A DNA stretch of 64,000 nucleotides from Solibacillus sp. R5-41 (GTDB taxonomy: Bacteria; Bacillota; Bacilli; Bacillales_A; Planococcaceae). The position numbers were made by a program, and so were the translations under genes. Every line of letters starts with the position of its first letter. Positions within the stretch are counted from its first letter, which is position 1. This document shows, piece after piece, positions 26,816 to 35,970 of the stretch. The stretch covers positions 3,920,001 to 3,984,000 of the forward strand of contig NZ_CP024123.1 in NCBI RefSeq assembly GCF_002736105.1. Reading direction: 5' to 3'. The notes under the pieces are model-generated. The model saw nothing but the letters and a program-made list of their open reading frames with translations, had not been told where the DNA came from and did not search any database.

Positions 26816-26850
26816 ATAAAAAAGCCTTCTTTCAAAAATAAAAGAAGGCA
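26816..26850 (-). terminator. S-box leader terminator
   Basis: Minus-strand hairpin GCCTTCTTT/AAAGAAGGC followed by TTTTTT, 45 nt before the yitJ start; expression platform of the SAM-I riboswitch. Confidence 0.92.
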
Positions 26851-26867
26851 TTACACATTGTAAGTTT

Positions 26868-26972
26868 AGGTCCCTCTCATCTTCTGGCATTTGCCTGCTG
26901 GATTTAGCACCTGACTATTTGTTGGTTGCTGAAGTTTCATAGGGCCAGTCCCTCAACTTCTCTCGATAAGAT
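26868..26972 (-). promoter_or_regulatory. SAM-I riboswitch (S-box) controlling yitJ-metH
   Basis: The minus strand has all signature elements in order: CTTATCGAGAGAAG, GAGGGACTGGCCC, TGAAACTTCAGCAACC, AGGTGCTAAATCCAGCAG and GATGAGAGGGA. SAM binding favours the terminator at 26816-26850 and turns off methionine synthesis. Confidence 0.98.
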
Positions 26973-27001
26973 ACATTATGAATTTTTTAATACTAAATCA
27001 A
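26973..27001 (-). promoter_or_regulatory. Promoter of the yitJ-metH operon
   Basis: -35 TTGATT (27001-26996) and -10 TAATGT (26978-26973), 17 bp apart, abutting the riboswitch 5' end. Confidence 0.6.
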
Positions 27002-27049
27002 TTATACCCCGGCATAATTGCATCCGGATTACGATTTATGCTTGCAAAG

Positions 27050-27090
27050 GGTGTTAACCTAAGTTCGTAACATCCGATGGAAGTTTCAAT
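27050..27090. repeat. Dispersed intergenic repeat fragment, copy C
   Basis: CCTAAGTTCGTAACATCCG followed by ATGGAAGTT resembles parts of copies at 12469 and 50600 (minus strand) and a shorter match at 2133. No gene is seen between 27002 and 27185. Confidence 0.5.
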
Positions 27091-27185
27091 TCGTTTTAGC
27101 AGAGTTTTCTGATTAAAAGAATTAACAGAATCATAACGTTATATGAAAAAAACGTCAATAGCTGTTAGCATATTCAAGCATAACT

Positions 27186-28571
27186 TTACACAATTGCATT
27201 GATTATTTGCTGTGCGGTCGTCTTTCCATTTTGAATACACGCACCAATACCCACACCAAAATACGAGCATCCCGCAAGTAATACGTTTGGATAACGCGTC
27301 TCTAAATCCTCTACAACAACACCAAGAGCATCATTATGTGCTAAATCATAACGCGGCATTTGATCGATCCATTTTGTCACATTCACTATTTTTGGTTGTG
27401 CTGCAATGCCAAGACTTAAAAGAATATCCTCTCGTGCAACCGTTGTTAGCTCCTCATCAGACATTGCTGCTAACTCTTCATAGCGCGGATTACTATTTTT
27501 ATAAAATAAGCGTACGAGTAGATTACCTTTTGTCGACGTGTGCTTCCATTTTCGACTCGTCCAAGTAGATGCATTGCATATTAAATCACTATTATGCGAG
27601 ACGATAAAACCGGTGCCATCTGCTGGCAATACTTCATCTGGTACATCAAAGCCTACATACATCGTAATCACAGATGCCGTTGAAAATTGCGCTAAACTTT
27701 TATCTAATGTCTCATCTGCTAATACTTTACGCACTGTGTCATTTGGAACTGCAAGCACAACAACATCTGCTTCTATTATTTTTCCATTTACCACTACCTC
27801 ATATTGCGACCCCACTTTTCGAACACTTTCTGTTGTGGCATTTTTCATAAATTCAACGTCTGGCAACATTTCCTCAAGTCGATTGATGATAGCAGACAAT
27901 CCATTTTCAAATGAAATGAACTTTTTATTTGCTGCCTTCTCAAACTGCTCGCGATTTTCCTCAAATCCTTTAATAATCGAACCATAGTCATTTTTATAAT
28001 CGACTAAATAAGGGAGTGTCGATGCTAGACTTAATTGATAAAGATCCCCCGAGTAAACGCCCGATAATACAGGAGCTATTTGCTTATGCACAATTTCTTC
28101 ACCTAGGAAATGTTCTAAAAACTCCCCAATTGAGCTTGCCTTTGTATAATTGGCATTCGGTATTTCAAAATCTTGCAAGACACGTTTTTTCCCTTCTTCA
28201 GAAATGAGCGTACTTGCCATTAATGACTCGATACTCATCGGAATCCCAAATGTTGAACCCGCAGGAATTGCATGTAGCTCATTATTCGTATGAATATAGG
28301 AAATGCCGGTCTCATTGTAAACGAGTTCCGATTCAAAATCGAGCTCACGTACAAGCTCTATCACACCAGGATGACGCGCAACAATGGAATCCGCGCCTGT
28401 TTCCATAATGAAATCTTCTCCATATTCCGAATGAATTTTCCCACCTAAATATGCATTCTTTTCTATTAAAATAAGACGCGCTTCTATCTTTTTTTCGGCC
28501 ATTTGTCTTTTCAAATAATGCATCGTGCAAAGGCCTGTAATACCGCCACCTACAACTACTACTGTTTTCAT
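27186..28571 (-). CDS. cgoX: Coproporphyrinogen III oxidase (HemY/CgoX)
   Basis: About 461 residues. The N-terminus VVVVGGGITGLCTMHYL is the FAD-binding Rossmann loop, followed by ARLILIEKNAYLGGKIHSE. VYSGDLYQLS and the C-terminal SYFGVGIGACIQNG are typical of HemY oxidases. In Gram-positives the enzyme oxidises coproporphyrinogen III to coproporphyrin III in the coproporphyrin-dependent haem route. ATG 28571 follows GGGAGCG; the longer frame to 28607 lacks a site. It stands alone here, apart from hemEH. Confidence 0.93.
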   Translation of the reverse strand: MKTVVVVGGGITGLCTMHYLKRQMAEKKIEARLILIEKNAYLGGKIHSEYGEDFIMETGADSIVARHPGVIELVRELDFESELVYNETGISYIHTNNELHAIPAGSTFGIPMSIESLMASTLISEEGKKRVLQDFEIPNANYTKASSIGEFLEHFLGEEIVHKQIAPVLSGVYSGDLYQLSLASTLPYLVDYKNDYGSIIKGFEENREQFEKAANKKFISFENGLSAIINRLEEMLPDVEFMKNATTESVRKVGSQYEVVVNGKIIEADVVVLAVPNDTVRKVLADETLDKSLAQFSTASVITMYVGFDVPDEVLPADGTGFIVSHNSDLICNASTWTSRKWKHTSTKGNLLVRLFYKNSNPRYEELAAMSDEELTTVAREDILLSLGIAAQPKIVNVTKWIDQMPRYDLAHNDALGVVVEDLETRYPNVLLAGCSYFGVGIGACIQNGKTTAQQIINAIV

Positions 28572-28665
28572 AAAAATCGCTCCCATTCCCGTACAAGCTA
28601 TACTCACTTCAGTATAATCTGTTTTCCTCTAAAATAGGTAAGCAGTGTATTACAAAAATCGCACG

Positions 28666-28696
28666 AAAAAAACCATTTTGAATTGAATCAAAATGG
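28666..28696 (-). terminator. Terminator of hemAT
   Basis: Hairpin CCATTTTGA/TCAAAATGG followed by seven T residues on the minus strand. Confidence 0.85.
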
Positions 28697-28714
28697 CATA
28701 CGTAAAGATACAAT

Positions 28715-30007
28715 TTATTTATCTAATCTGTGTGAAATTGTCGCTAACCTATCTGCTGAATGTGTAACTTCTTCAAATGCTCGACCAAGCTCCAATATGA
28801 CTAAACCAATTTGCTCTACTTCATTTTGGACTAGGTTATTTTGTACTTCCGTTTCAACCATGGCCTCTACGATAAGTGAGAATTGTTCTTCGGTTCCTCC
28901 CATGCTTTCCTCACCTGTATGAACGGCTGTTTGAATTTGACCCAATGATTCGAGCAATTTCATCGTGCGAACATTCGTATTTTTTAATAGTTCACCTACA
29001 TTTACAGCTGATTCTTTCGTTTGTTCGGATAACTTTCGAACTTCATCTGCTACTACACCAAATCCTTTACCGGCTTCTCCAGCTCGTGCCGCTTCAATTG
29101 CAGCATTTAGTGCCAATAAATTCGTTTGGTTCGCAATATTCGTTACATTTCCCATTGTGGATTCCATTTCTTTTGAAATTTCTACAAGCTTATCAATCTC
29201 TTCAGAAATGGAACCAACTGAATGATTAATTTCCTTTATGCTATCAATTTGACGTTGTAATTGCGTTTTCCCATTTTGCGCTTGTTCGTTCGCCACATTC
29301 GAAATTTCAATCGCTTTTTTCGCATAGGAAGTCATCACGTCAGATTGCATCGTCAACTGTTGGAAACTAGCATTTGTTTGCTCAGAAATCGCGGCTAAGT
29401 TCGAAGATGATTCGATAATAGAATGACTAATTTGACGTTTTTCTTCCGCTAACTGCCCTTTCATTCGTTCAATTACTGCTTCATATTCTTCTAAAACGAC
29501 TTGTTGCTCTAAGTTTAATATTTTCGAAATCGCTTCTATTGTTTTAAAGCGTTGCTCTTCGTTCGCGATGTTTTCCTTCACTAATTGAATAAAAACAATA
29601 AATAAACTTTGGAAAGCCCCAATATACCACTTCGTTTTTAAACCAATATGAACATGCACTTGCGCTATTCTTATACGTTTCGAAAAATATTCTTCATCAA
29701 TAATTCCTTGAAACATCTCGCAAATATGATTTTTCAACGTTAATTTTAAACGTTCTACCGAGCTATGTTCACTAATAATTTTTGTCAAACTGGATTCCAT
29801 TCCTAAGTTTTGATAAAAAGCACCAACAATTATCTCAATATTTTTATCAATTTGTGGTTTGAAAACTTTCAAATATTTTAAATCTTCCTCAGTTAAATTA
29901 AGCATTTGAATCTGTTTGCTCACCTTTAGGTTGCTTAAATACTCTAATTTGACAGCTACATCACTTATCATTACAGTTTGATTAGCATTATTCTTTTTAA
30001 AAAACAT
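28715..30007 (-). CDS. hemAT: Haem-globin methyl-accepting chemotaxis receptor (HemAT-type)
   Basis: The 430-residue soluble receptor joins an N-terminal globin-coupled sensor domain (about 20-175) to an MCP signalling domain. H118 in AQVHVHIGL matches the proximal haem ligand, followed by KWYIGAFQ. The signalling hairpin tip is [31 protein letters not shown] (given here in parts: [15 protein letters not shown], then [13 protein letters not shown]). No membrane span is present. HemAT senses oxygen and steers aerotaxis. ATG 30007 follows AGGTGAGGG; TTG 30010 is less likely. No chemotaxis kinase gene is nearby. Confidence 0.93.
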   Translation of the reverse strand: MFFKKNNANQTVMISDVAVKLEYLSNLKVSKQIQMLNLTEEDLKYLKVFKPQIDKNIEIIVGAFYQNLGMESSLTKIISEHSSVERLKLTLKNHICEMFQGIIDEEYFSKRIRIAQVHVHIGLKTKWYIGAFQSLFIVFIQLVKENIANEEQRFKTIEAISKILNLEQQVVLEEYEAVIERMKGQLAEEKRQISHSIIESSSNLAAISEQTNASFQQLTMQSDVMTSYAKKAIEISNVANEQAQNGKTQLQRQIDSIKEINHSVGSISEEIDKLVEISKEMESTMGNVTNIANQTNLLALNAAIEAARAGEAGKGFGVVADEVRKLSEQTKESAVNVGELLKNTNVRTMKLLESLGQIQTAVHTGEESMGGTEEQFSLIVEAMVETEVQNNLVQNEVEQIGLVILELGRAFEEVTHSADRLATISHRLDK

Positions 30008-30400
30008 CAATATGCCCTCACCTAATTTAATATTGTACTTTGTAAAGATATAAATGACGTTTATGATTTGTATTCTGTGCTCTAAAAAAATTTTTGAACA
30101 TATTCATTTACATTTTTGATACAACAAAATAATTTATTTACACAACTGTACTATCGAGTCACTATTATATTACACAATTAATCAATATTATAAAGAAGCA
30201 CAGCATTGATTCATATAAACAATAACGACTAATAAATAATGCATGCTGTAGGACCAATCTCATCTATAGCTATTTAGACCTGCACACTTAAGAAGAGGCG
30301 ACTAAATATAAAGTACTCCAACCATCAATGTACCTAATATTTTATAAATAGGAGTTATTCATTCCCTTTCAAAAATAGAATTACATAAAGTTAAATGTTA

Positions 30401-30436
30401 AGTTTGTAAATTTCGGAAGTGAAGTATTTACAAACT
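30401..30436. repeat. Perfect inverted repeat in a 650-nt non-coding gap
   Basis: Arms AGTTTGTAAAT and ATTTACAAACT (11 bp, perfect) flank a 14-nt spacer. The surrounding 30008-30521 stretch holds the hemAT promoter region and otherwise nothing that I recognise. The repeat has no T run, so it is more like an operator or RNA hairpin than a terminator. Confidence 0.6.
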
Positions 30437-30521
30437 CGTACCCTTTACATTTTTCTATTAGCTTATTCAAATTAAAATTCCTATCGACTTATATTTATAA
30501 GCACTTTTTGCTTACCTATCT

Positions 30522-30570
30522 AAAAAAAATGCATTTCCCTCATCCATTTAGTCGATGAAAGAAATGCATT
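30522..30570 (-). terminator. Terminator of the 163-aa gene
   Basis: Hairpin AATGCATTTC/GAAATGCATT with inner ATC/GAT pairing, followed by eight T residues on the minus strand, 90 nt after the stop. Confidence 0.75.
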
Positions 30571-30659
30571 GAATCAGTATACCTCTAGTTTTTGCTTGTA
30601 CAGGATACTAGCCAAAGTTCCACTATTTCAACAGTTGCATAGACATCCGTTGAAATAAG

Positions 30660-31151
30660 TTAAAGCTTTGATAATTGATTACTTAATATAGAAATTTCAC
30701 TCTCTAATGAAGGCGACCTTGTTTCAAAATAAAGAATTCTATCTTCACTTCGATTTTCGCCTACTTTACCATCACTTAACATCTCGATTGCATCACAAAC
30801 AAATAATCTCAATGTACGCAAACCGGATTCGAGCTTTCTAACCTCTTTCCCATAAAGTAATACGGAATTATCCTTTGTTTTCCCTTTTTTCATTTGAAAG
30901 ATATTTTCATTAATCAATGCATCAATTCCTTCATATCGTTTCGTTTGATGATTATTAATCATTAATATTTCCCGAACATATTTCTTCACATCTTGATGAT
31001 CTAATCCTACTTGTAAATTCCCTTTTAAATACTCAACAATCTTACAGAGCGTAGTTAAATCTTCTTGTTGCATCCGCGAATATTGACGCATTTTTAGTAT
31101 AGGATCCTCATTTTGATTAGAAGAGAATTGTGGAATCGAAAATAATAGCAT
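30660..31151 (-). CDS. Hypothetical protein (163 aa)
   Basis: No family recognised. The product looks soluble and largely helical, with long stretches of leucine/isoleucine heptads (residues about 30-60 and 105-130). No signal peptide or membrane span is seen. ATG 31151 follows a GGGGGG-rich ribosome site, and the gene has its own terminator. It lies between hemAT and a Sel1-repeat gene on the same strand. Confidence 0.6.
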   Translation of the reverse strand: MLLFSIPQFSSNQNEDPILKMRQYSRMQQEDLTTLCKIVEYLKGNLQVGLDHQDVKKYVREILMINNHQTKRYEGIDALINENIFQMKKGKTKDNSVLLYGKEVRKLESGLRTLRLFVCDAIEMLSDGKVGENRSEDRILYFETRSPSLESEISILSNQLSKL

Positions 31152-31255
31152 GGCTGATTCCCCCCTTATCCAATTAATTTATATAAATATAATTCCTATT
31201 CTTTAATAAGTCTAAACATTCCATTTGTATTTACTTTAGGATTTTTAATTCGTTG

Positions 31256-32089
31256 TTAATCCTGTTGCGCTGCTTGCCGCCATTTTTCCGCCTCTTGAGG
31301 CCTTACACCTTCATATAGCTCAGCTAATTTCAGCATTGATGCACCGTCTCCTAACAAGGCAGCCTGTTTGTAATATCGGATGGCCTGTTCGGAACTTTTT
31401 TCCACACCCAATGCATTTTCATAGCAATAGGCAATATTATAAATCGCATCCACATGGAAAATATCCGCAGCACATTGAAACCATTTCATTGCCTGCTCAT
31501 AGCTTTGATTTCGTGTCAGTTCCCCTTGAAAATATATCATTCCCATACGGTAAAGCCCTTCGCTATCTCCGCCTTTCGCAGCCATCTCATAATACGTAAA
31601 TGCCTTGTCCTCATCAATTTCCGTCCCAATTCCTTGCTCATACATAATGCCAAGTGTATACATAGCTTCTACTACACCGGCTGTCGCAGCTTTTAAAAAC
31701 CATGCTAACGCTGCTCCCTCATCGATTTCAATGCCCTCGCCGTTCAAGTACATATCCGCTAAATTATTCATCGCATCTGGATGATGTTGCTTTGCTGCTT
31801 GCTCATAATAGTAAAAAGCGCGCTGTTCGCTTACCTCGACACCCAATCCTTCAAAAAAGCTGTTGGCGAGCTCAAAAAAACCACCAGAATCACTGTGATT
31901 AATCGCAGCATTTAACCAATAATGCATGCCGTCAAAAAGCTCTACTCTCTTATAAAATAATGCAATTTCCACCATTGCTTCACTATTACCATTAAGAGCT
32001 TGCTGAAATTGTTGCTTCAAAATTTCTACTTTCTCTGGCTCTACCTGTTCATTTATTAATTGCTCAAACATCTGCTTTTGATGCCACAT
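31256..32089 (-). CDS. Sel1-like repeat (SLR/TPR) protein
   Basis: The 277-residue protein consists of five to six Sel1 repeats of about 36 residues from residue 70 on. Examples are AMNNLADMYLNGEGIEID, AMYTLGIMYEQGIGTEID and AIYNIAYCYENALGVEKS. These alpha-helical repeats serve as protein-binding scaffolds. No signal peptide is present, so it is probably cytoplasmic. ATG 32089 follows GGAGATAGGA. The partner is unknown; it lies 20 nt downstream of the LysR gene and could be co-transcribed. Confidence 0.85.
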   Translation of the reverse strand: MWHQKQMFEQLINEQVEPEKVEILKQQFQQALNGNSEAMVEIALFYKRVELFDGMHYWLNAAINHSDSGGFFELANSFFEGLGVEVSEQRAFYYYEQAAKQHHPDAMNNLADMYLNGEGIEIDEGAALAWFLKAATAGVVEAMYTLGIMYEQGIGTEIDEDKAFTYYEMAAKGGDSEGLYRMGMIYFQGELTRNQSYEQAMKWFQCAADIFHVDAIYNIAYCYENALGVEKSSEQAIRYYKQAALLGDGASMLKLAELYEGVRPQEAEKWRQAAQQD

Positions 32090-32109
32090 AGTATCCTATC
32101 TCCGTTCAC

Positions 32110-33003
32110 TTACTCAATCTCTTTTCTATTTTGAAAATACTCTATTAAATATTGCTTAAACTCTGTCGCTGCGGGTGATAAATAGCGATTTTTTGCCCAC
32201 GAAACGCCTACCGAACGATAGCATGGTGGCTCTACCCTTAAACGTTTTACATTATAATTATCAAGCCCTTTTATGTTAGGGATGAGTGAAATTCCCATTC
32301 CAGCACTAACGAAGCCTGCAACCGTATGCATTTCTTCGGCAGCAAATGTTGTCTTCAGCTTAATTCCCTCTTTAAGGAAAAACTCATCAACCAATCGGCG
32401 CAATGAATTCCCTTTTTTAATCGCAATAAACGGCTCATCTTTAATATTATCTAATGTAATCATTTCTAAATGCGCTAAAGGATGTGTTTTCGGGACAATA
32501 ACAAATAGTTCTTCCACAAATAATTCCTCTGTTTCTATTTCAATTACTTTGGATGCAATTTTTTGTGTTAAACATAAATCAATTGCCCCTTCTTCTAAAC
32601 GCTTCAGCAAACTTAATGACGTTGCCTGCGTTAATGAAAATAGCATATTTGGAAAGTGTTTCGTCGTTGCTGCAATTAGCTCCGGCACAACTTCTGTCCC
32701 AAGTGTATGAATAAAACCAAATGACACTTCCCCAGAGCCTGGACGGACAATATCTTCAAATTCTTCTTTTACACGCTCATATTCATCTAATATCACATTT
32801 ACACTTTGCAAAAAAAGTTCGCCAAAACGATTTAAATAAATCGAACGGCCTTCTCGATTAAATAATGGGACGCCAAGATCCTGTTCAATATTTGAAATAG
32901 ACTTACTTAACGCCGGTTGGGAAATCGATAGAACCTCTGCTGCACGGGTCATATGTTGCATCGTAGCAACAGTTTTAAAATATCGAAGCTGTTCTATCTC
33001 CAT
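32110..33003 (-). CDS. LysR-family transcriptional regulator
   Basis: The 297-residue regulator has the N-terminal winged helix (MEIEQLRYFKTVATMQH, then AAEVLSISQPALSKSISNIEQDLG) and the periplasmic-binding-like effector domain (about 90-295). It resembles GltC/YofA/CzcR-like members. It is divergent from the esterase gene, with 189 bp between them; LysR proteins often regulate the divergent neighbour, so that gene is a candidate target. ATG 33003 follows GAGGTG. Effector unknown. Confidence 0.9.
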   Translation of the reverse strand: MEIEQLRYFKTVATMQHMTRAAEVLSISQPALSKSISNIEQDLGVPLFNREGRSIYLNRFGELFLQSVNVILDEYERVKEEFEDIVRPGSGEVSFGFIHTLGTEVVPELIAATTKHFPNMLFSLTQATSLSLLKRLEEGAIDLCLTQKIASKVIEIETEELFVEELFVIVPKTHPLAHLEMITLDNIKDEPFIAIKKGNSLRRLVDEFFLKEGIKLKTTFAAEEMHTVAGFVSAGMGISLIPNIKGLDNYNVKRLRVEPPCYRSVGVSWAKNRYLSPAATEFKQYLIEYFQNRKEIE

Positions 33004-33192
33004 AAATTACACCTCACATCATTGATAACTAAAAGGAATCGAAATGATAAAAATAATAAATTGTACTTATATATTTATAGTTCTATAATAGTCGTTAACA
33101 ACAACATTTCATAACAAATTTACTTTTAAATTTCAATAGTTTTTTAAAAAGAAGAATAAATTAATTAACTTCACGAAGGAGTCTAATAGACT

Positions 33193-33939
33193 ATGAAACT
33201 CATCGCGCCGAAACCTTTTTTAACTGAAACAGGGAATCGTGCTGTTCTTTTACTTCACGGGTTTACAGGCAACACAAATGATGTAAAACGTTTAGGAAAA
33301 TATTTATCAGATCGTAACTACACTGTACACGCACCTTTATACAAAGGGCATGGCGGCGGGCCTGATCAACTCATCCAATCCAATCCAATCGAATGGTGGA
33401 ACAGTGCAATCGAAGGATATGATGAACTACGCAACCGTGGTTATGAAGAAATCGCAGTTGCAGGTGTATCGCTCGGAGGAATTTTCTCATTAAAACTAGG
33501 AGAAGAACGCCCAACAAAAGCAATCGTTACAATGTCTGCACCAGCTTTAGCCAAAACAGCTGATAGCTTACAAAGCCGTATTGTCGATTATGCAATTAAT
33601 TATAAAAAATTATCTGGCACGTACGATGAAACTATTGATAGTCGTACTAAAATCGCTGAGCTAGTTGAAATGCCTTCATTAATTAATTTACAGAGCCTTA
33701 TTAATGAAACAAGTAACAATTTAAATGTCATTCAATCACCTGTCCATATTTTACGCGGATTTGAGGATGATGAATACTATTGCGAAAGCGCAGATTTAAT
33801 TTATTCTTCGGTTAACTCTCGCATCAAATCAGTTAAAACATTCATTAACTCTGGTCATATTTTAACATTAGGTAAAGAACGTGAATTAGTTTATGAAGAA
33901 ATTTTTCATTTCTTTGAAAGCTTAAAGTGGAAAGAATAA
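33193..33939 (+). CDS. Carboxylesterase, alpha/beta hydrolase (Est30-like)
   Basis: The 248-residue enzyme has LLLHGFTGNTNDVKRLG (oxyanion HG), the nucleophile elbow GVSLGG (Ser near 95), an aspartate in GFEDDEY (near 195) and a histidine in NSGHILTLG (near 222). It resembles thermostable Est30 of Geobacillus and YvaK of B. subtilis. It hydrolyses short acyl esters in the cytoplasm. Start ATG 33193 follows GAAGGAG. In B. subtilis yvaK lies near secG and rnr, but that context is absent here. Confidence 0.9.
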   Translation: MKLIAPKPFLTETGNRAVLLLHGFTGNTNDVKRLGKYLSDRNYTVHAPLYKGHGGGPDQLIQSNPIEWWNSAIEGYDELRNRGYEEIAVAGVSLGGIFSLKLGEERPTKAIVTMSAPALAKTADSLQSRIVDYAINYKKLSGTYDETIDSRTKIAELVEMPSLINLQSLINETSNNLNVIQSPVHILRGFEDDEYYCESADLIYSSVNSRIKSVKTFINSGHILTLGKERELVYEEIFHFFESLKWKE

Positions 33940-33979
33940 CGTGATATCCCCTTGCAAAAATCCTTTTTTTGTAATTAAT

Positions 33980-34022
33980 AAAGCGAGCATCAATGGATTC
34001 CCGTCCATTGATTGCTCGCTTT
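33980..34022. terminator. Bidirectional terminator between convergent genes
   Basis: Hairpin AAAGCGAGC..CAATGGA/TCCATTG..GCTCGCTTT between the esterase and the SLH protein genes, T-rich on both sides. Confidence 0.85.
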
Positions 34023-34031
34023 TATTTTTTC

Positions 34032-35441
34032 TTATTCTTCTGCGTTTAGAAATGCTAAAACTAAAATTTTAGCTAACTGTGCTCTTGTCATACTTCCAGC
34101 TGGATCAAATTTATCTGCTGTTTGTCCTTGTACAAGCTGTAAGTCATATAGAAGTGTAATGGCATTTTGCGTTTCTTCATCATATTTTGCAATATCTGAG
34201 AATGGCGCTTTTACATCTGGTACATACACTTCGCCTTCAAAACTATTTGAAAGACGTGTTAAAATCAGTGCAAATTGTGCTCGTGTCACATTGTCCTTTG
34301 GGTTTAAATAGCCACCATTTTCTTTCACAAGACCTGCTTCATAAGCTGCTGCAATTTCATTTTGAGTTTGCAATGGATAATCTTTAATATCTACAAATGG
34401 TGCTGGCTTAGTAGCCGGCAATTCAAAAGCACGTGCAATAACAGATAACACTTGTGCTCTTGTCACTAGGGCATTTGGTTTGAATGTGCCATCTTCAAAG
34501 CCATTCATGAAACCGCCCATATAAGCTAAATTAATGTATTCATTACCCCAATGATCTGCGATATCTGTGAAATAGTCACCAGCTTCAGTAGATGGCGTAT
34601 CAATTAAATCATCATATTCATATTCATATTCATCTTCATAATCACCTAATATAGCGACAATATAATCACTCAACATCATTTCTGCTACTGCTCCATAGCC
34701 TGTTGCAGCTAAATGAATATTTTGTGGATTTGGTAAGTATGTTGTGAAATTCCCTGCTATTAACTCCGCAACATTTGAATAAATACCGTCATTTTTTTCT
34801 ACAACTGTTTGTAACGCTTTATTCATCGTCGAAACTAACGTATTTAACTGCGTTTGAACTGATGCATCTTGGATATACGGGAATGGATTGTAAAGACCCA
34901 TAACGACAACATCAGCTTCAGGATTTAGTTCATAAATCGCCGCAAAGATTTTTTCATAATTTACAGCCACATCTTGAGTACTTTTTGTAACGCCTGCTAA
35001 ATCAACTGAAAGTTGACCTGTTTCACTTTTCTTTACATTTTTTAGTACATCGTTTGCTCCGACGCTTAACGTGATGAAATCAGCATCTTTAATCGCTTGT
35101 TTAATCGATAGCGTCTTATTCGTAATACCTGTTAAGTCTGTAATCGGCTTCGTAACATCTGCTGTAATATCCTTTAAAACGTCATCTGTTGTATAGCCTG
35201 GGTATGCGAATCCTTTATTAAAATCAATTGCCTCCTCATCTTCACCTGCCAATAGAAGCGCTAAGTAATCGGCATAGCCATAGCCAATTTCACCTTTTTC
35301 ATCCATACCAGCTGCAAGTGAATCACCTAAAGCTAAATAATTAAATAGCTCAGTAGACTCCTCCGCCTTTACATTTAATGAAAATGGTAAAAATAACTGA
35401 ACCATTAAAATGAGCGAAGCAAAAATCGTTAACTTTTTCAT
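34032..35441 (-). CDS. Secreted SGNH/GDSL hydrolase with S-layer homology domains
   Basis: The 469-residue protein has a signal peptide (MKKLTIFASLILMVQLFLPF, cleavage near VKAEE). The lipase/esterase domain has block I LALGDSLAAG (S41), block III SVGANDV and block V with the catalytic histidine in NPQNIHLAATG. Three SLH domains follow from about residue 289 (FTDIADHWGNEYI; TRAQVL, TRAQFAL and TRAQLAK motifs). SLH domains anchor proteins to pyruvylated cell-wall polymer. It is therefore a surface-bound esterase or lipase; the substrate is unknown. ATG 35441 follows GAGGGGG. Confidence 0.92.
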   Translation of the reverse strand: MKKLTIFASLILMVQLFLPFSLNVKAEESTELFNYLALGDSLAAGMDEKGEIGYGYADYLALLLAGEDEEAIDFNKGFAYPGYTTDDVLKDITADVTKPITDLTGITNKTLSIKQAIKDADFITLSVGANDVLKNVKKSETGQLSVDLAGVTKSTQDVAVNYEKIFAAIYELNPEADVVVMGLYNPFPYIQDASVQTQLNTLVSTMNKALQTVVEKNDGIYSNVAELIAGNFTTYLPNPQNIHLAATGYGAVAEMMLSDYIVAILGDYEDEYEYEYDDLIDTPSTEAGDYFTDIADHWGNEYINLAYMGGFMNGFEDGTFKPNALVTRAQVLSVIARAFELPATKPAPFVDIKDYPLQTQNEIAAAYEAGLVKENGGYLNPKDNVTRAQFALILTRLSNSFEGEVYVPDVKAPFSDIAKYDEETQNAITLLYDLQLVQGQTADKFDPAGSMTRAQLAKILVLAFLNAEE

Positions 35442-35565
35442 CCAAATCCCCCTCGTATTGGTAATGTTCTATTCAATTATAGAATATTGCTTATTAAAAA
35501 ACAAAAGAATATAAAACTAACCAATAAAATTATCTAAAAAATGCATTAATGTTATTTCGATAAAA

Positions 35566-35581
35566 TTTTTCACGTGAAACA
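35566..35581. promoter_or_regulatory. parS-like site for ParB/Spo0J
   Basis: TTTTTCACGTGAAACA matches 15 of 16 positions of the parS consensus TGTTTCACGTGAAACA. It lies in an AT-rich non-coding gap (35442-35924) where I see no gene; the rest of that gap holds nothing recognisable. Confidence 0.55.
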
Positions 35582-35924
35582 TTTTACATTTATATCATTG
35601 TTTAATACTTTTTATTTTTATGAAATAGAATTTAACATTTTTTTGGAATATTATATTTATTAATAATACAATAACTTTAATGATTCTATTATTTTTCTCT
35701 TTTTTCAACTCTCAATTTTTTATTATAATTATAATAAGAATTCATTACTCTAACAGTTTCTTTTTTTATAAGATTCATATAAAAAAGAGATTCCTGTATA
35801 TCTTTTTTACTAATAATAGTGAAATTCATGTCTATTTATTCAATTTCATTTCTCTACAGAATTAGATATATTCACCTACAATTCTTGAATGATACATTAA
35901 GTTTGAATGTCGTATAAAAATTGA

Positions 35925-35970
35925 AAAGGCTGCCTTATAATCAGATGAAATCTGATTTTCAGCAGCCTTT
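35925..35970 (-). terminator. Terminator of the TVP38 operon
   Basis: Hairpin AAAGGCTGC/GCAGCCTTT with inner AATCAGA/TCTGATT helix; its first arm overlaps the stop of the membrane protein gene. Confidence 0.85.

Noticed and set aside
28345-28596. Minus-strand 83-codon frame
   Set aside because: Out-of-frame reading of the cgoX 5' end.
35680-35865. Plus-strand phenylalanine/isoleucine-rich frame
   Set aside because: Simple by-product of a very AT-rich stretch; no ribosome site.
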